The notes under the pieces were generated by a model, which saw only the letters and a program-made list of their open reading frames with translations, made no database searches and was not told where the DNA came from. Below, in pieces: positions 22,011-34,193 of a stretch of 59,235 nucleotides of DNA. The DNA lies in assembly GCA_900315745.1 (NCBI GenBank), contig ONAG01000071.1, forward strand, positions 1-59,235, written 5' to 3'. This DNA is from an uncultured Prevotellaceae bacterium. GTDB lineage: Bacteria > Bacteroidota > Bacteroidia > Bacteroidales > Bacteroidaceae. A program made the position numbers and the translations under genes. The number at the start of each line of letters is the position of its first letter. Position 1 is the first letter of the stretch.

Positions 22011-22493
22011 ATGAAAAAAGTATTTACACTCTTGGTGCTGATGCTCATGACATCTGCAATGAAAGCACAATCCACTTACACAAACCCCATCTTAGGTGGC
22101 GACTTTCCCGACCCCACCATACTGCGCGACGGCAAGGATTACTACCTGACAAACTCAGCCTTCGATTACGTGCCCGGACTGGTGGTGTATCACTCGCGCG
22201 ACATGATTCACTGGGAACCCATCAGTTATGCGTTGAAAACATACCTCGGAAGCATCTGGGCGCCAGACATCAAGAAACACAAGGGGAAATACTATATCTA
22301 TTTCACCGTACATGGAGAGCGACGCACCAACTGCGTGGTGTGGGCAGACACCCCCTATGGTCCATGGAGCGACCCCATAGACCTAAACATAGGCGACATC
22401 GACCCATGCTTCATAGAAGGCAATGACGGAAAGTGCTATTTGGTCATGAGCGGCGGCAACCGCTGGACATTGTCTGACGATTGCCTTTCCTAA
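22011..22493 (+). CDS. GH43 beta-xylosidase/arabinofuranosidase-like enzyme, 5' part of a broken gene
   Basis: A signal peptide (ending MKAQ) is followed by the first three blades of a GH43 five-bladed propeller. 'GGDFPDPTILRDGKDYY' has the catalytic-base aspartate, 'IWAPDIKKHKGKYY' is typical, and 'IGDIDPCFIEGNDGK' has the pKa-modulating aspartate. Homology ends at 'WTLSDD' near 22480 and a stop follows at 22491. A normal member continues for some 20 residues before the acid block, so a short out-of-frame deletion separates this fragment from the next. Confidence 0.8.
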   Translation: MKKVFTLLVLMLMTSAMKAQSTYTNPILGGDFPDPTILRDGKDYYLTNSAFDYVPGLVVYHSRDMIHWEPISYALKTYLGSIWAPDIKKHKGKYYIYFTVHGERRTNCVVWADTPYGPWSDPIDLNIGDIDPCFIEGNDGKCYLVMSGGNRWTLSDDCLS

Positions 22494-23443
22494 CGGAGGG
22501 ATTCTGTCTGGAAGGGCCCAAACTTTACCGCATCGGAGACTATTATTACTACATCAGTGCAGAGGGAGGCACGGCAGGCCCTCCCACCAGCCACATGGTG
22601 GTTGTGGCACGCTCACGAAGCATCGACGGACCATGGGAGAACATGCCCTCCAATCCACTCATACACACATACAACAACAGCGACCGCTGGTGGTCGCGTG
22701 GCCACGGCTCTCTCATCGACACTCCTGAAGGCAAGTGGTACTGCGTCTATCATGCATACGAAAACGGATTCTACAATTTAGGGCGGCAGACACTGATGGA
22801 ACCAGTGCACTTCACGCAAGACGGATGGATTGTCTCGGATGGTGGCGACGCCAGCCAGCCCTTGCCAAGTCCGACAAAAGCAACAAAAGAAAGCCAAGAA
22901 ACCAACCGCCTAACTCATTTGCATGAATTCCGCATCGGTCTTGACTGGCGTTTCTACAAATATTTCTCACCCACGCGCACCAAGGTGGAAAACAACACTC
23001 TTACACTACAAGGACAGGGGACTTCACTTAGTTCGTCGTCACCCATGATGTTCATCGCTGGCGCCCATAGTTATGAGATAGAAGCAGAAATAGAACTCCA
23101 CGGCAACGTAAAAGCAGGTCTATGCCTCTACTACAACGCCGAATACAACGTAGGGACGGGGTTCGACAGCGACCGCCGCTACCGCTACCGTCGCAACAAA
23201 TCAAATGGAGTGGGACAGTCGGGCGGCACGCACCTGTGGCTCCGACTGCGCAACGATGCCCATGTGGTGACAGCATACTGGAGCCATGACGGAAAGGAAT
23301 GGCAGCGCGAGACATGGGGACAGGAGGTCTCTGGATTCAATCACAACACGTTGTATGATTTCCAAAGCATCCTGCCCGGTCTGTTCTGCGAAGGCGAGGG
23401 TTATGCCACCTTCAGCAATTTCAAATACCGCGAACTGCGATAG
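22481..23443 (+). CDS. GH43 enzyme, 3' part of a broken gene (acid blade and C-terminal beta-sandwich)
   Basis: It begins in the next frame with 'EGFCLEGPKLYRIGDYYY', which holds the catalytic acid glutamate. 'SAEGGTAGPPTSHMVVVARS' and 'RGHGSLIDTPEGKWYCVYHAY' complete the propeller. From about residue 145 a second beta-sandwich of the DUF1349/concanavalin kind found after GH43 domains follows ('LTLQGQGTSLSSSSPMMF', 'LWLRLRNDAHVVTAYWSHDG'). The ATG at 22481 is probably not a real start. It ends 17 bases before the stop of the converging GH43 gene. Confidence 0.8.
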   Translation: MPFLTEGFCLEGPKLYRIGDYYYYISAEGGTAGPPTSHMVVVARSRSIDGPWENMPSNPLIHTYNNSDRWWSRGHGSLIDTPEGKWYCVYHAYENGFYNLGRQTLMEPVHFTQDGWIVSDGGDASQPLPSPTKATKESQETNRLTHLHEFRIGLDWRFYKYFSPTRTKVENNTLTLQGQGTSLSSSSPMMFIAGAHSYEIEAEIELHGNVKAGLCLYYNAEYNVGTGFDSDRRYRYRRNKSNGVGQSGGTHLWLRLRNDAHVVTAYWSHDGKEWQRETWGQEVSGFNHNTLYDFQSILPGLFCEGEGYATFSNFKYRELR

Positions 23444-23459
23444 CTGCTGTCAGGGGTGG

Positions 23460-24722
23460 TCACTGCCGCCACACTTTTCCACAATAAGTGCCGGCAGTGC
23501 CATTCACCCTTATCATGTAAAGCCCCCGCTGAATTGACGAAGTGTCAACGACGGCTAAATTTCGCGACATCCCATTGAGCACCAGTCTTCCCGAGACATT
23601 GTAAAGTTGCCACGTAAAGAGGTTGTCGTCTGGACTGTCTATTCGGAAGTAACCACCGCCATCGACACTATTGATAAGGTAAGATTGTTCAGTTTTTTTT
23701 TCGGAGATGCCAGCCTCAGTGCCAAAGACAGGAGAATCAGCCTCGGTAGAGGGACGCATGCCCTGCACCTGCGGCCATCCGTCGCTGCCCCACGTGATTT
23801 TGTCGAGATAGACCACACGACCAGCATCTACATTGGAAGCCTGGTAGCCATGATAGAGCATCCATGTCTGTCCGGCATCATCGGTGACGAACTCAGAGCA
23901 GTGTCCCGGTCCATACACCTCCGGACTTTTGTTTAGCAGCGGAGAGAAATTGTCGCCTATTGCCCCTTTCCCATTCCTGTCCACGTATGGTCCGAAAAGA
24001 CTGCGCGAACGAGCAACCACCAGCCTATAGGTGCTGTTGGCACCCTCGCAGCAAGTGCCAGCCGACCCAACGAGATAGAAGAAATTGTCATGCTTCACAA
24101 TCATGGTGCCCTCGATGAGTCCACCGGCTATTTTCCTTGGTTTTGAACCCTCCTTGATGGACAGACCATCATCTGAGAGTTGCACCCCATAGATGCCGTG
24201 GAACGAGCCCCAAAACAGATAGTTGCACGAGTCCACCCTGATGAAGAACGGGTCGATGCAGTTTTCTATGTCCACCTCACTTGATATGAACAATTTGTGA
24301 GCATCATGAAAGCCACCGTTTGGTCGGTCGCTCACAGCCACACCAATGCCGCACTCCCACGTTTTGCCCCACTCCGACTTGGAATAGTAAAGCACGTATT
24401 TGCCATCAATATAGTTGATGTCGGGAGCCCATATCCCACCCTTTGGCACAAAGTCCATGGGGCGGGTGGCATCTGTGAATGCCGTGCCCACATATCTCCA
24501 CACCACAAGGTCCTTGGAACGGTAGATGGGCACATTGTGGGTGTCCTCAGTGGCATAAAGATAGAAATACCCGTCTGCAGCCTTTATGACCGTAGGGTCG
24601 GGCAAGCTCCACTTTGTCACCGGGTTGGTGTATGTGCCATCTCCGGCATGAGCACACAAGAGCGTGCCCAATGCCAGAGTGATGGTCGTGATGTATTTCT
24701 TGAATTTAAGATTCATGATCAA
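23460..24722 (-). CDS. Secreted GH43 (arabinanase-like) with C-terminal sorting domain
   Basis: This 420-residue exported enzyme is intact. A signal peptide (ending LLCAHA) leads to a GH43 propeller: 'TKWSLPDPTVIKAADGYFY' has the base aspartate, 'GGIWAPDINYIDGKYVLYYS' and 'IENCIDPFFIRVDSC' the second aspartate, and 'GGLIEGTMIVKHDNFFYL' the acid glutamate. The arrangement is close to the arabinan-active group, but specificity is not certain. The last ~80 residues form a T9SS type A-like domain ('LFTWQLYNVSGRLVLNG...GLYMIRVNG'), suggesting export through the outer membrane or surface attachment. It starts 2 bases after the SusE-like gene and closes the SusC-SusD-SusE unit. Confidence 0.85.
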   Translation of the reverse strand: MIMNLKFKKYITTITLALGTLLCAHAGDGTYTNPVTKWSLPDPTVIKAADGYFYLYATEDTHNVPIYRSKDLVVWRYVGTAFTDATRPMDFVPKGGIWAPDINYIDGKYVLYYSKSEWGKTWECGIGVAVSDRPNGGFHDAHKLFISSEVDIENCIDPFFIRVDSCNYLFWGSFHGIYGVQLSDDGLSIKEGSKPRKIAGGLIEGTMIVKHDNFFYLVGSAGTCCEGANSTYRLVVARSRSLFGPYVDRNGKGAIGDNFSPLLNKSPEVYGPGHCSEFVTDDAGQTWMLYHGYQASNVDAGRVVYLDKITWGSDGWPQVQGMRPSTEADSPVFGTEAGISEKKTEQSYLINSVDGGGYFRIDSPDDNLFTWQLYNVSGRLVLNGMSRNLAVVDTSSIQRGLYMIRVNGTAGTYCGKVWRQ

Positions 24723-24724
24723 GA

Positions 24725-25852
24725 CTAATTAGCTGGTTCAAACTTCGTCCACATGTCATCAGCGAGGAGACAGAGCGTCAGCGTGTATCTTCCACTAACG
24801 GAAGGCACCCACTTCAGGTCGCCGCCATCGTCCTGGAAGCGATACATTGGCAACTCATGGTTGGTGAGCGGGTCGGCATTAGCAACTGGAGCATAGAAGA
24901 ACTGGTCGCCCCATCCATTGCCAAGACCTATCTTGAATTCGCCACCAGCAGTGAAGTCACCCGTCCAGGCATAGAGGTAAGGTTCACGTACCGTGCCCAC
25001 CATTTCCATTCTTCCTGAAGAAGTGTTGGTGTTCCATCCCACCGAACAGCCGTTGCCGCAAATCCATATCAGTCCTGGCGTGGGCAGTTGCACGATGTTG
25101 AGCACCCTGCAGTCGTTGTATTCAGGGTTGGTATCTACTATGATGGTGCGCATGCCTACAGCATCGTTTCTGAACTCCTTGATGTTGCCATCAATCACAT
25201 ATTCCAGTTTGTCTCCACCAGCAGAGCCATAAGCAGGATAAGGTTCGGCAGTAGTGGTGAAATGGAAGTTGCAAGGCACCATGTTGAACGATACCTCGTA
25301 GATGCCCGTTCCCAGCTGTCTTTGCTCAAGTCTCTGCGACGACACATTCCCGGCATCGTCGGTGATGGTCATGAACAGGCTCACCGGGTATTTCTCATAT
25401 CCTGTGGCAGTGAACTCCACTGTTGACACCTCTGGCTTCACGTATTTGCTCTCATTATGGACATTGCTCAGCACCTGGGCAGTCACGTTGACCGGCATAC
25501 CCGGGAGAGCCCATTTTGCAACCATGGAGTTGAGTTGGTCGTGTGTGAGAGTGAGAGTGCGGTTTGTTCCCACGTCGATGTAGTCGGACTTGTCGTCTTT
25601 CATGGCGGTAGGATAGAAGCATAGCTTGTAGGTCACCTCGTCGGCACTCGACAAGGGACTTGAGGCAGCATCCCAAGTGAAAGTGATGGCCTCCTGATTG
25701 GCAATCCCCTTGTTGAGAACCACCGACTCTACAGAACTCTTTATGTGCATCTCGTCAGGATGTGATTCCAAAGTGAAGAACTCTGGGTCCTCGTTGCACG
25801 ACACGAATGCCATCAGGCACAGTGTACTTAAAACATAATGCAAGTATTTCAT
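24725..25852 (-). CDS. SusE-like outer-membrane glycan-binding lipoprotein
   Basis: I chose the ATG at 25852 over the GTG 33 bases upstream because it gives a clean lipoprotein signal, 'MKYLHYVLSTLCLMAFVSC', followed by Asn-Glu-Asp, which suits surface export in Bacteroidetes. A SusE-type immunoglobulin-like domain follows ('EAITFTWDAASSPLSSADEVTYKLCF'). C-terminal beta-sandwich modules ending in aromatic-rich sequence ('LIWICGNGCSVGWN', 'YAWTGDFTAGGEFKIGLGNG') are typical of SusE/SusF starch-binding domains. It would bind substrate at the cell surface beside SusD. It lies between the SusD and GH43 genes with little space on either side. Confidence 0.85.
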   Translation of the reverse strand: MKYLHYVLSTLCLMAFVSCNEDPEFFTLESHPDEMHIKSSVESVVLNKGIANQEAITFTWDAASSPLSSADEVTYKLCFYPTAMKDDKSDYIDVGTNRTLTLTHDQLNSMVAKWALPGMPVNVTAQVLSNVHNESKYVKPEVSTVEFTATGYEKYPVSLFMTITDDAGNVSSQRLEQRQLGTGIYEVSFNMVPCNFHFTTTAEPYPAYGSAGGDKLEYVIDGNIKEFRNDAVGMRTIIVDTNPEYNDCRVLNIVQLPTPGLIWICGNGCSVGWNTNTSSGRMEMVGTVREPYLYAWTGDFTAGGEFKIGLGNGWGDQFFYAPVANADPLTNHELPMYRFQDDGGDLKWVPSVSGRYTLTLCLLADDMWTKFEPAN

Positions 25853-25887
25853 AAGTCTTTGTTGCTTAACTATATTCCAAACCACTA

Positions 25888-27822
25888 TTATTCCCCTTTC
25901 TCCACAACCCAGAAGGGAGCCTCACGGAGGTTGGGATTCTTCTCGTATTCATCAATGTAGATAGGCATCCAGTAGTATTGGCGTTTCCACACGCGTGTCT
26001 GATAGACCGTACGCTTGAAAAAATCCTGTTGGGTGCGCCCTTGGAAGTTCATGCCATAGTCCTCGCCGCACATTTCGGGCAGGTTCTCTGCATCCTTCCA
26101 TCTGCGGATGTCGTACCAACGGTTGTTCTCGCAGCAGAGTTCCACACGTCGCTCTGCACGTATCACTCTTCTCACGTCTTCCTGTGTGTTTTCCACCTGA
26201 ATATACTCATCATCGGTGAGTGGCACTGCGTTCAAAGTGTACTTCCTCACCCCTGCGCGCTCGCGGATGCGGTTCACGTAGTCAAGAGCCAACTGCCGTG
26301 CATCGCTGCTGTTGGAAGCCTCGTTGAGAGCCTCAGCATAGTCGAGATAAGTGAATGCCAAGCGGTAGGTGAATCCTTGCCTGTCGGTGACGGAACCAGT
26401 GAGATAATTGTCGAGCACATTAAGTCCCTTTCTCACCAAATATCCGTTCTGTGGAGCGTCGTGTGGCGACGAGGTCTGCACATTGTCGCGTCCGCCATTG
26501 AAGAAGTTGTACTTCCTGTTGCCCACTGCAAGCCATGATCCGTGGAATGACACAGCATTGTAGAATCTCGGCTCACGGTTGCAATACATGTTGTAGGTGC
26601 CGCGTGAGGTGACCTCTCCTGGCACACCTGTTCCAAACTCCCATGCAGTTACATTGGAGCGGTTGTCAACCACTGTGGAGAAGCCCTCCTCCACATATCC
26701 TGAGTTGGGGTCGGAGATTGGAAGTCCGTTCCTTGTGAAGAAAGCATCCACGAGTCCTTGATACACTCCCAGTCCGTTGCCGCCGCCGTATTCACGCACC
26801 GACACCGTGCGCAGGAACGTGTCGCGATAGCTGTTGCCCTTGGTCACGGGGAAGGTGATTTCGCGATTGCCCTCGCTCCATCTCTTGATGTGTACATTGT
26901 ATGTGGAGAGGAACGGGTCGATGCCTCCTTGAGGACCTGCCTCGGTATAGAGAGCATATCCAGCCTTCTCAGCCTCTTCTATGCAAAGTCTGCAAGCATC
27001 TACTGCCTTTGTCCATTTCTGTGGGTCGTAGGTGGAATTGAAAATCTGCTCGCCCTTGTCGTTTACATAGTTCACGTACCATTGGTTGCCATTCACCAGC
27101 GGACTGGCAGCGAAGAGCAACATGCGTGAGCGTACGGTGAGAGCCATGATGCGGTTGATGCGTCCATATTTTGCGGGGTCGTCATAGACGGCAGGAAGAG
27201 CCATGGCAGCCTCGTACATCTGCTTGTCGCAGTAGTCCACCACATCGTCGAACTTCGACTGTCCCACCATGAGGTCGGAGAGTTCGAAATCAGTGGGTGC
27301 GATATAGTCGGGAGTGAATGGTATTCCACCGTAGTTTTCCGCCATCTGCCACCATGCATAGGCACACAGGAACTTCACCTCGTTTTTCATGTTGTCGATT
27401 TCCGATTGAGGCAAGTCGTGGTCGGGCATTGCCTTCACCATGTTGTTGAAGATGTATCCATGACGGATGTATCTCGGCATCATGTGCCAGAGGTTGCCTC
27501 CCCATGTGGAGTTGATGGTCCACTGTCCGAGAATCTTGGGTATCACACCGCCCCAGTCCCACTGCTGCCATCTGGCAGAGGGTGTGATGTCGTCAGCGAA
27601 TACCTCATATCCATCGGCTGTGAGAGCCCACTTGTCGGGATTGTGGATGATGTTATAGACATAACTCAACCAAGAATACACCTTGTCGCGGTTCTCGAAC
27701 ACCATTTCGGTGGTCAATTCTGTGTCAGGCTCCTTGTCCAGATAGTCGGAACAGGACTGCGTGAGCGGCATCGCCATCAATGCTGCCACCACGAATATAT
27801 AAATCTTTATCTTTTTCATCAT
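25888..27822 (-). CDS. SusD/RagB-family surface glycan-binding lipoprotein
   Basis: This 644-residue lipoprotein is slightly longer than most SusD proteins. Its lipobox 'MPLTQSC' is followed by 'SDYLDKEPDTELT', the typical SusD start. 'VKFLCAYAWWQMAENYGGIPF' (a TPR-forming helix region), 'DYVNRIRERAGV' and 'RAERRVELCCENNRWYDIRRW' are the family's C-terminal hallmarks. It forms the lid of the SusC channel and captures oligosaccharides. It lies 30 bases after susC, as in almost all PULs. Confidence 0.93.
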   Translation of the reverse strand: MMKKIKIYIFVVAALMAMPLTQSCSDYLDKEPDTELTTEMVFENRDKVYSWLSYVYNIIHNPDKWALTADGYEVFADDITPSARWQQWDWGGVIPKILGQWTINSTWGGNLWHMMPRYIRHGYIFNNMVKAMPDHDLPQSEIDNMKNEVKFLCAYAWWQMAENYGGIPFTPDYIAPTDFELSDLMVGQSKFDDVVDYCDKQMYEAAMALPAVYDDPAKYGRINRIMALTVRSRMLLFAASPLVNGNQWYVNYVNDKGEQIFNSTYDPQKWTKAVDACRLCIEEAEKAGYALYTEAGPQGGIDPFLSTYNVHIKRWSEGNREITFPVTKGNSYRDTFLRTVSVREYGGGNGLGVYQGLVDAFFTRNGLPISDPNSGYVEEGFSTVVDNRSNVTAWEFGTGVPGEVTSRGTYNMYCNREPRFYNAVSFHGSWLAVGNRKYNFFNGGRDNVQTSSPHDAPQNGYLVRKGLNVLDNYLTGSVTDRQGFTYRLAFTYLDYAEALNEASNSSDARQLALDYVNRIRERAGVRKYTLNAVPLTDDEYIQVENTQEDVRRVIRAERRVELCCENNRWYDIRRWKDAENLPEMCGEDYGMNFQGRTQQDFFKRTVYQTRVWKRQYYWMPIYIDEYEKNPNLREAPFWVVEKGE

Positions 27823-27852
27823 TTCCTAAATGCTAAACGATTGCACTACTAA

Positions 27853-30978
<3,126 letters not shown>

Positions 30979-31017
30979 ATCAATATTGTTAGACTTTCTT
31001 AGACTTAGATTTTTTTG

Positions 31018-31025
31018 CAAATTTA
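31018..31025 (-). promoter_or_regulatory. Bacteroidetes -7 box of the SusC-SusD-SusE-GH43 operon
   Basis: TAAATTTG on the minus strand fits TAnnTTTG and lies 39 bases before the chosen susC start. Confidence 0.6.
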
Positions 31026-31113
31026 GCACTTATCTCCCCTCGCGCATAATATAATGATGTTTGTATAATTCGTATATGATAATACAAAAACCAAAGTATC
31101 AGATAATCAGTTA

Positions 31114-31163
31114 CTTAAAAAAACACACCCTATATCCGTGTATAACGTTAATATAGGGTGTGT
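31114..31163 (-). terminator. Rho-independent terminator of the GH76-GH43-unknown operon
   Basis: A 13-bp perfect stem (ACACACCCTATAT, 31123-31135, with ATATAGGGTGTGT, 31151-31163) is followed on the minus strand by TTTTTTT. On the plus strand GCGTTTTTT follows too, so it could work both ways. It lies just after the stop at 31172 and separates this operon from the susC promoter. Confidence 0.85.
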
Positions 31164-31171
31164 AGCGTTTT

Positions 31172-33184
31172 TTAACGAAGGAAATCCGCTGTTCGCCGAG
31201 GAGAATACAGTTCCCACAGCGAGGCTATCGTCCATCCTGGGGCGAAGATGTCGTTGTAGAACCCCTTCCCATTTTTTCCATAATCCCAATGGGTGTGTTG
31301 CACCACTTCCGGATTGTATCCTGGCACACCTATTCCGCATAGCCTGTCCTGTGTAGGCAGGAGCTGGCATAGCGACGAGTGTATGACATCCGCAATCTGT
31401 CCGAACCGTTTCTCCCCAAGAGTCTCTGCCAACCATTTCACGATATGATGCAATTCGAATACAAACACATCCACGTGGTTGTTCTCCACAGAGACATTGC
31501 TCCATCCACGAGTCTTGAAACCGAGGTCGCCCAACATCTGTCCAGGTGCGAAAGGAACATCCCAAAGATAATACCATGACAGTGCGAAATAAGCCGCCTG
31601 CCGGCACAGGTCCACATAGTGCCCACGCTCCTTGCCTTTGGTCACCATGGCAAGGTAATAGGTGGCAGTGACAGCACTGATGGCAGCCTCCTTGTCCTCA
31701 CAGTTGGCATCGAGGGTGGAAGAGAAATAGTCGCTCTTCGAGATGATGTTCTTTTCCAAGTATTCCACGGAGAGCTTTGCTGCTTTCAGGCATCTCTTGT
31801 CCTTGAAATACTTGTAGCCCATCACCAAGGTGGAAGTGGCGCTCGGAGTGGAACCACCCGAAGCATCAACGTGTGTGCCATCATCGCGATATTTCCTCGG
31901 GAAATGCCCATCTGCCTCCTGCAAGTTCATCATGGCTTCGAGCAGGGTTCTCATTTTTCCTTCCCACTCCTTGTGCTTGCGCCCTTGCTTGCGCTCATAA
32001 GCCAGATAATGAAGGACGGCATAGACAGCCTCCGATTGTTCGCGAATGCTATGTATCACATCGGCATCGGCTGGTATGCCCTGGGCGATGTGCATGTCTT
32101 CCTTGAAATATCCCTTGGCAGTGAATCCGTTTTCAAGCCAACTGTCGAAGATGGCATGCCCCATCCTGACGAGTTGCGCGTCACCTGTCTGTTCTCCATA
32201 TTCAAGACAGTTGAAGGCATTGAGCAGCACACGCCCACAGAAGCCCAACTGCACATGATCTACTGGTTTGCAGTCATCGCACCTGATGCTTATGCCAGAA
32301 TGGTATTTGAGAGGATATTTGTCAACGTAAGCCATTTTGAAATAGTTGGACAGCTGTGCCTTCACCTGTTCGGGCGAATAAAGCGGTTGCATGGCTTTCG
32401 GTTGCAGACGGTCGAAACAGTAGTTCCAGGTGTCGGCAACATATTGCCCGTAGTCGGTCGCCTGACCTTCATGAATAAGCCATGTGAGAGTGATCTGCTC
32501 ACCTTTCTCAAGTTTGGCGAAAGTGCAGATGGGATTGACGAGGGTGAGTTTGCGGATGTATCTCTTGGGTGTTTCCACAAAAGGATATCCGAAAGATATT
32601 TTTGCCTTACCAGTCTCATTGTCAAAACCCAAATACCCAACCGTGCTTTTGCCACTTAGGATAACCTCTCCCTCCTGATGGGTGAGCAATACATCTGCCT
32701 GCCGACTGTCGAGAACCCGCATCACGGAGAAAGATTTACCTGACTGCGCGTCGAAGACTCCTGAGAGGGGTGCCGAGAGACGGTCTTCCCTGAAATTCCA
32801 ACTCTTGGAAGTATGGAAAGAAGGAGCCTGCTCGGGCGACCGCAGGTTCTTGTGGTACCAGAACCCCGGTAGGTAGAACTCACATTGGTTGGTGTCGAAC
32901 CCGGTATTTGCATTAATTCCCAAATTGAAATATACTTTCTCTCGTGCTGTGAGCGTCACCGACAACCTGTAGTCCTCACCTGTTTTCTCCACCTTTTCAG
33001 TGACTTTTACAGGAATGGCCAACCTCAAGTTCAGTTCAGGATCTATTTTATGAATATTATAAACCATGGCAGGATTGCCAGGATTCTTCAATGCTATCTT
33101 GTAAGAGAAGTCGATAGCATAAGCCCTGTACATGCCCACCAACATCATCAGGACCAAAAGAAACTCTTTTTTATGTTTTTGCAT
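31172..33184 (-). CDS. Secreted 670-residue protein of unknown family, probable alpha/alpha-toroid carbohydrate enzyme
   Basis: I do not recognise a named family. There is a signal peptide (ending RAYA), an N-terminal ~230 residues rich in beta strands, and a helical C-terminal part. Repeated helix pairs with aromatic and charged loops ('GFCGRVLLNAFNCLEYGEQT', 'EADGHFPRKYRDDGTHVDAS', 'EDKEAAISAVTATYYLAMVT', 'ENNHVDVFVFELHHIVKWLA') resemble the (alpha/alpha)6 fold of several glycoside hydrolase and lyase families. It is the last gene of the GH76-GH43 operon, 28 bases after the GH43, so a role in breaking the same glycan is likely. No catalytic residue can be assigned with confidence. Confidence 0.6.
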   Translation of the reverse strand: MQKHKKEFLLVLMMLVGMYRAYAIDFSYKIALKNPGNPAMVYNIHKIDPELNLRLAIPVKVTEKVEKTGEDYRLSVTLTAREKVYFNLGINANTGFDTNQCEFYLPGFWYHKNLRSPEQAPSFHTSKSWNFREDRLSAPLSGVFDAQSGKSFSVMRVLDSRQADVLLTHQEGEVILSGKSTVGYLGFDNETGKAKISFGYPFVETPKRYIRKLTLVNPICTFAKLEKGEQITLTWLIHEGQATDYGQYVADTWNYCFDRLQPKAMQPLYSPEQVKAQLSNYFKMAYVDKYPLKYHSGISIRCDDCKPVDHVQLGFCGRVLLNAFNCLEYGEQTGDAQLVRMGHAIFDSWLENGFTAKGYFKEDMHIAQGIPADADVIHSIREQSEAVYAVLHYLAYERKQGRKHKEWEGKMRTLLEAMMNLQEADGHFPRKYRDDGTHVDASGGSTPSATSTLVMGYKYFKDKRCLKAAKLSVEYLEKNIISKSDYFSSTLDANCEDKEAAISAVTATYYLAMVTKGKERGHYVDLCRQAAYFALSWYYLWDVPFAPGQMLGDLGFKTRGWSNVSVENNHVDVFVFELHHIVKWLAETLGEKRFGQIADVIHSSLCQLLPTQDRLCGIGVPGYNPEVVQHTHWDYGKNGKGFYNDIFAPGWTIASLWELYSPRRTADFLR

Positions 33185-33212
33185 ATTGTATGGATGTTTT
33201 TGTTACTATTTC

Positions 33213-34193
33213 TTATTTCAATCTTGTGGCTGCCACGCCTTCGGAAGTGATTTTCACGGGCTTGATATATCCTTTCTCGTCAAAATACAAGCGGTCGATG
33301 CATGTCTGCCTTGAATTGGCAGCCTTTTCCGTAAGCGGCCTCCGGTGATATACAATGTACCACTCGTCTTCGCCACGCCCTTTCACCACAGAATGATGTC
33401 CGGCACCTGTGGCAACGCCTGGGTCTTGTTCCAATATCTTCCCTATCCTATGGAAAGGACCGAGTGGCGAGTCGCTGATGGCATAACTCACACAGTAATC
33501 GGGCTGCCCCCACCCTCCTTCACTCCACATGAAATAATACTTTCCGTGGTATTTCATCATGAAAGGTCCCTCGACATATTTGTCGGGTGTCACCTCCTTA
33601 TATACCGAACCATCGGCAAAGGGCAAGAGACTTAGCAAGTCGTCTGCCAACCGAACCACATTGCAATGCCCCCAACCGCCATAGTACATGTAATATTGAC
33701 CATCATCATCGCGGAACACATACTGGTCGATAGGTTGTGCGCCATTCACGATCTGCTGTATGAGCGGTCTTCCGAGGGCATCCTTGTAGGGGCCTTGCGG
33801 TTTTTTGCTCACCGCCACGCCGATGCCACCCACTTCTCCCTCATGCACATCATTGGCAGAGAAGAAGAGATAATACAAGCCCCCCTTTTCCACCAAGGCA
33901 GGAGCCCACATGGCTCTCCTCGCCCAACTTACGTTGTCGCTTGTCAGCACCTTGGGATGCTTCTTCCATTTCACGAGGTCACGTGACGAAAAGGCATCAA
34001 AAAACAACTGCTTGTCGTATTCCGCAGAATAGGTGGGAAACACCCAGCACCGGTTGCCGAACACTACTGCCTCTGGGTCGGCATACCATCCAGGGAAGAT
34101 TGGATTGCCACTGCGCCTATGCTGTGCCGTGCTTGACAGGCTACAGCAAAGCATCAACATGAGGAAGAAAAAATAACAATATATTCTTTTCAT
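33213..34193 (-). CDS. Secreted GH43-family glycosidase
   Basis: This is a compact 326-residue single-domain exported enzyme with a signal peptide ending near SLSSTAQ. Propeller landmarks are 'FPGWYADPEAVVFGNRCW' (base aspartate), 'AMWAPALVEKGGLYYLFFSA', 'GAQPIDQYVFRDDDGQYYMY' (second aspartate) and 'DKYVEGPFMMKYHGKYYFMW' (acid glutamate). 'GAGHHSVVKG' gives the usual calcium-site histidines. Activity on arabinosyl, xylosyl or galactosyl side chains is possible; the subfamily was not determined. Its ATG overlaps the TGA of the GH76 gene (ATGA), so the two are translationally coupled. Confidence 0.85.
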   Translation of the reverse strand: MKRIYCYFFFLMLMLCCSLSSTAQHRRSGNPIFPGWYADPEAVVFGNRCWVFPTYSAEYDKQLFFDAFSSRDLVKWKKHPKVLTSDNVSWARRAMWAPALVEKGGLYYLFFSANDVHEGEVGGIGVAVSKKPQGPYKDALGRPLIQQIVNGAQPIDQYVFRDDDGQYYMYYGGWGHCNVVRLADDLLSLLPFADGSVYKEVTPDKYVEGPFMMKYHGKYYFMWSEGGWGQPDYCVSYAISDSPLGPFHRIGKILEQDPGVATGAGHHSVVKGRGEDEWYIVYHRRPLTEKAANSRQTCIDRLYFDEKGYIKPVKITSEGVAATRLK

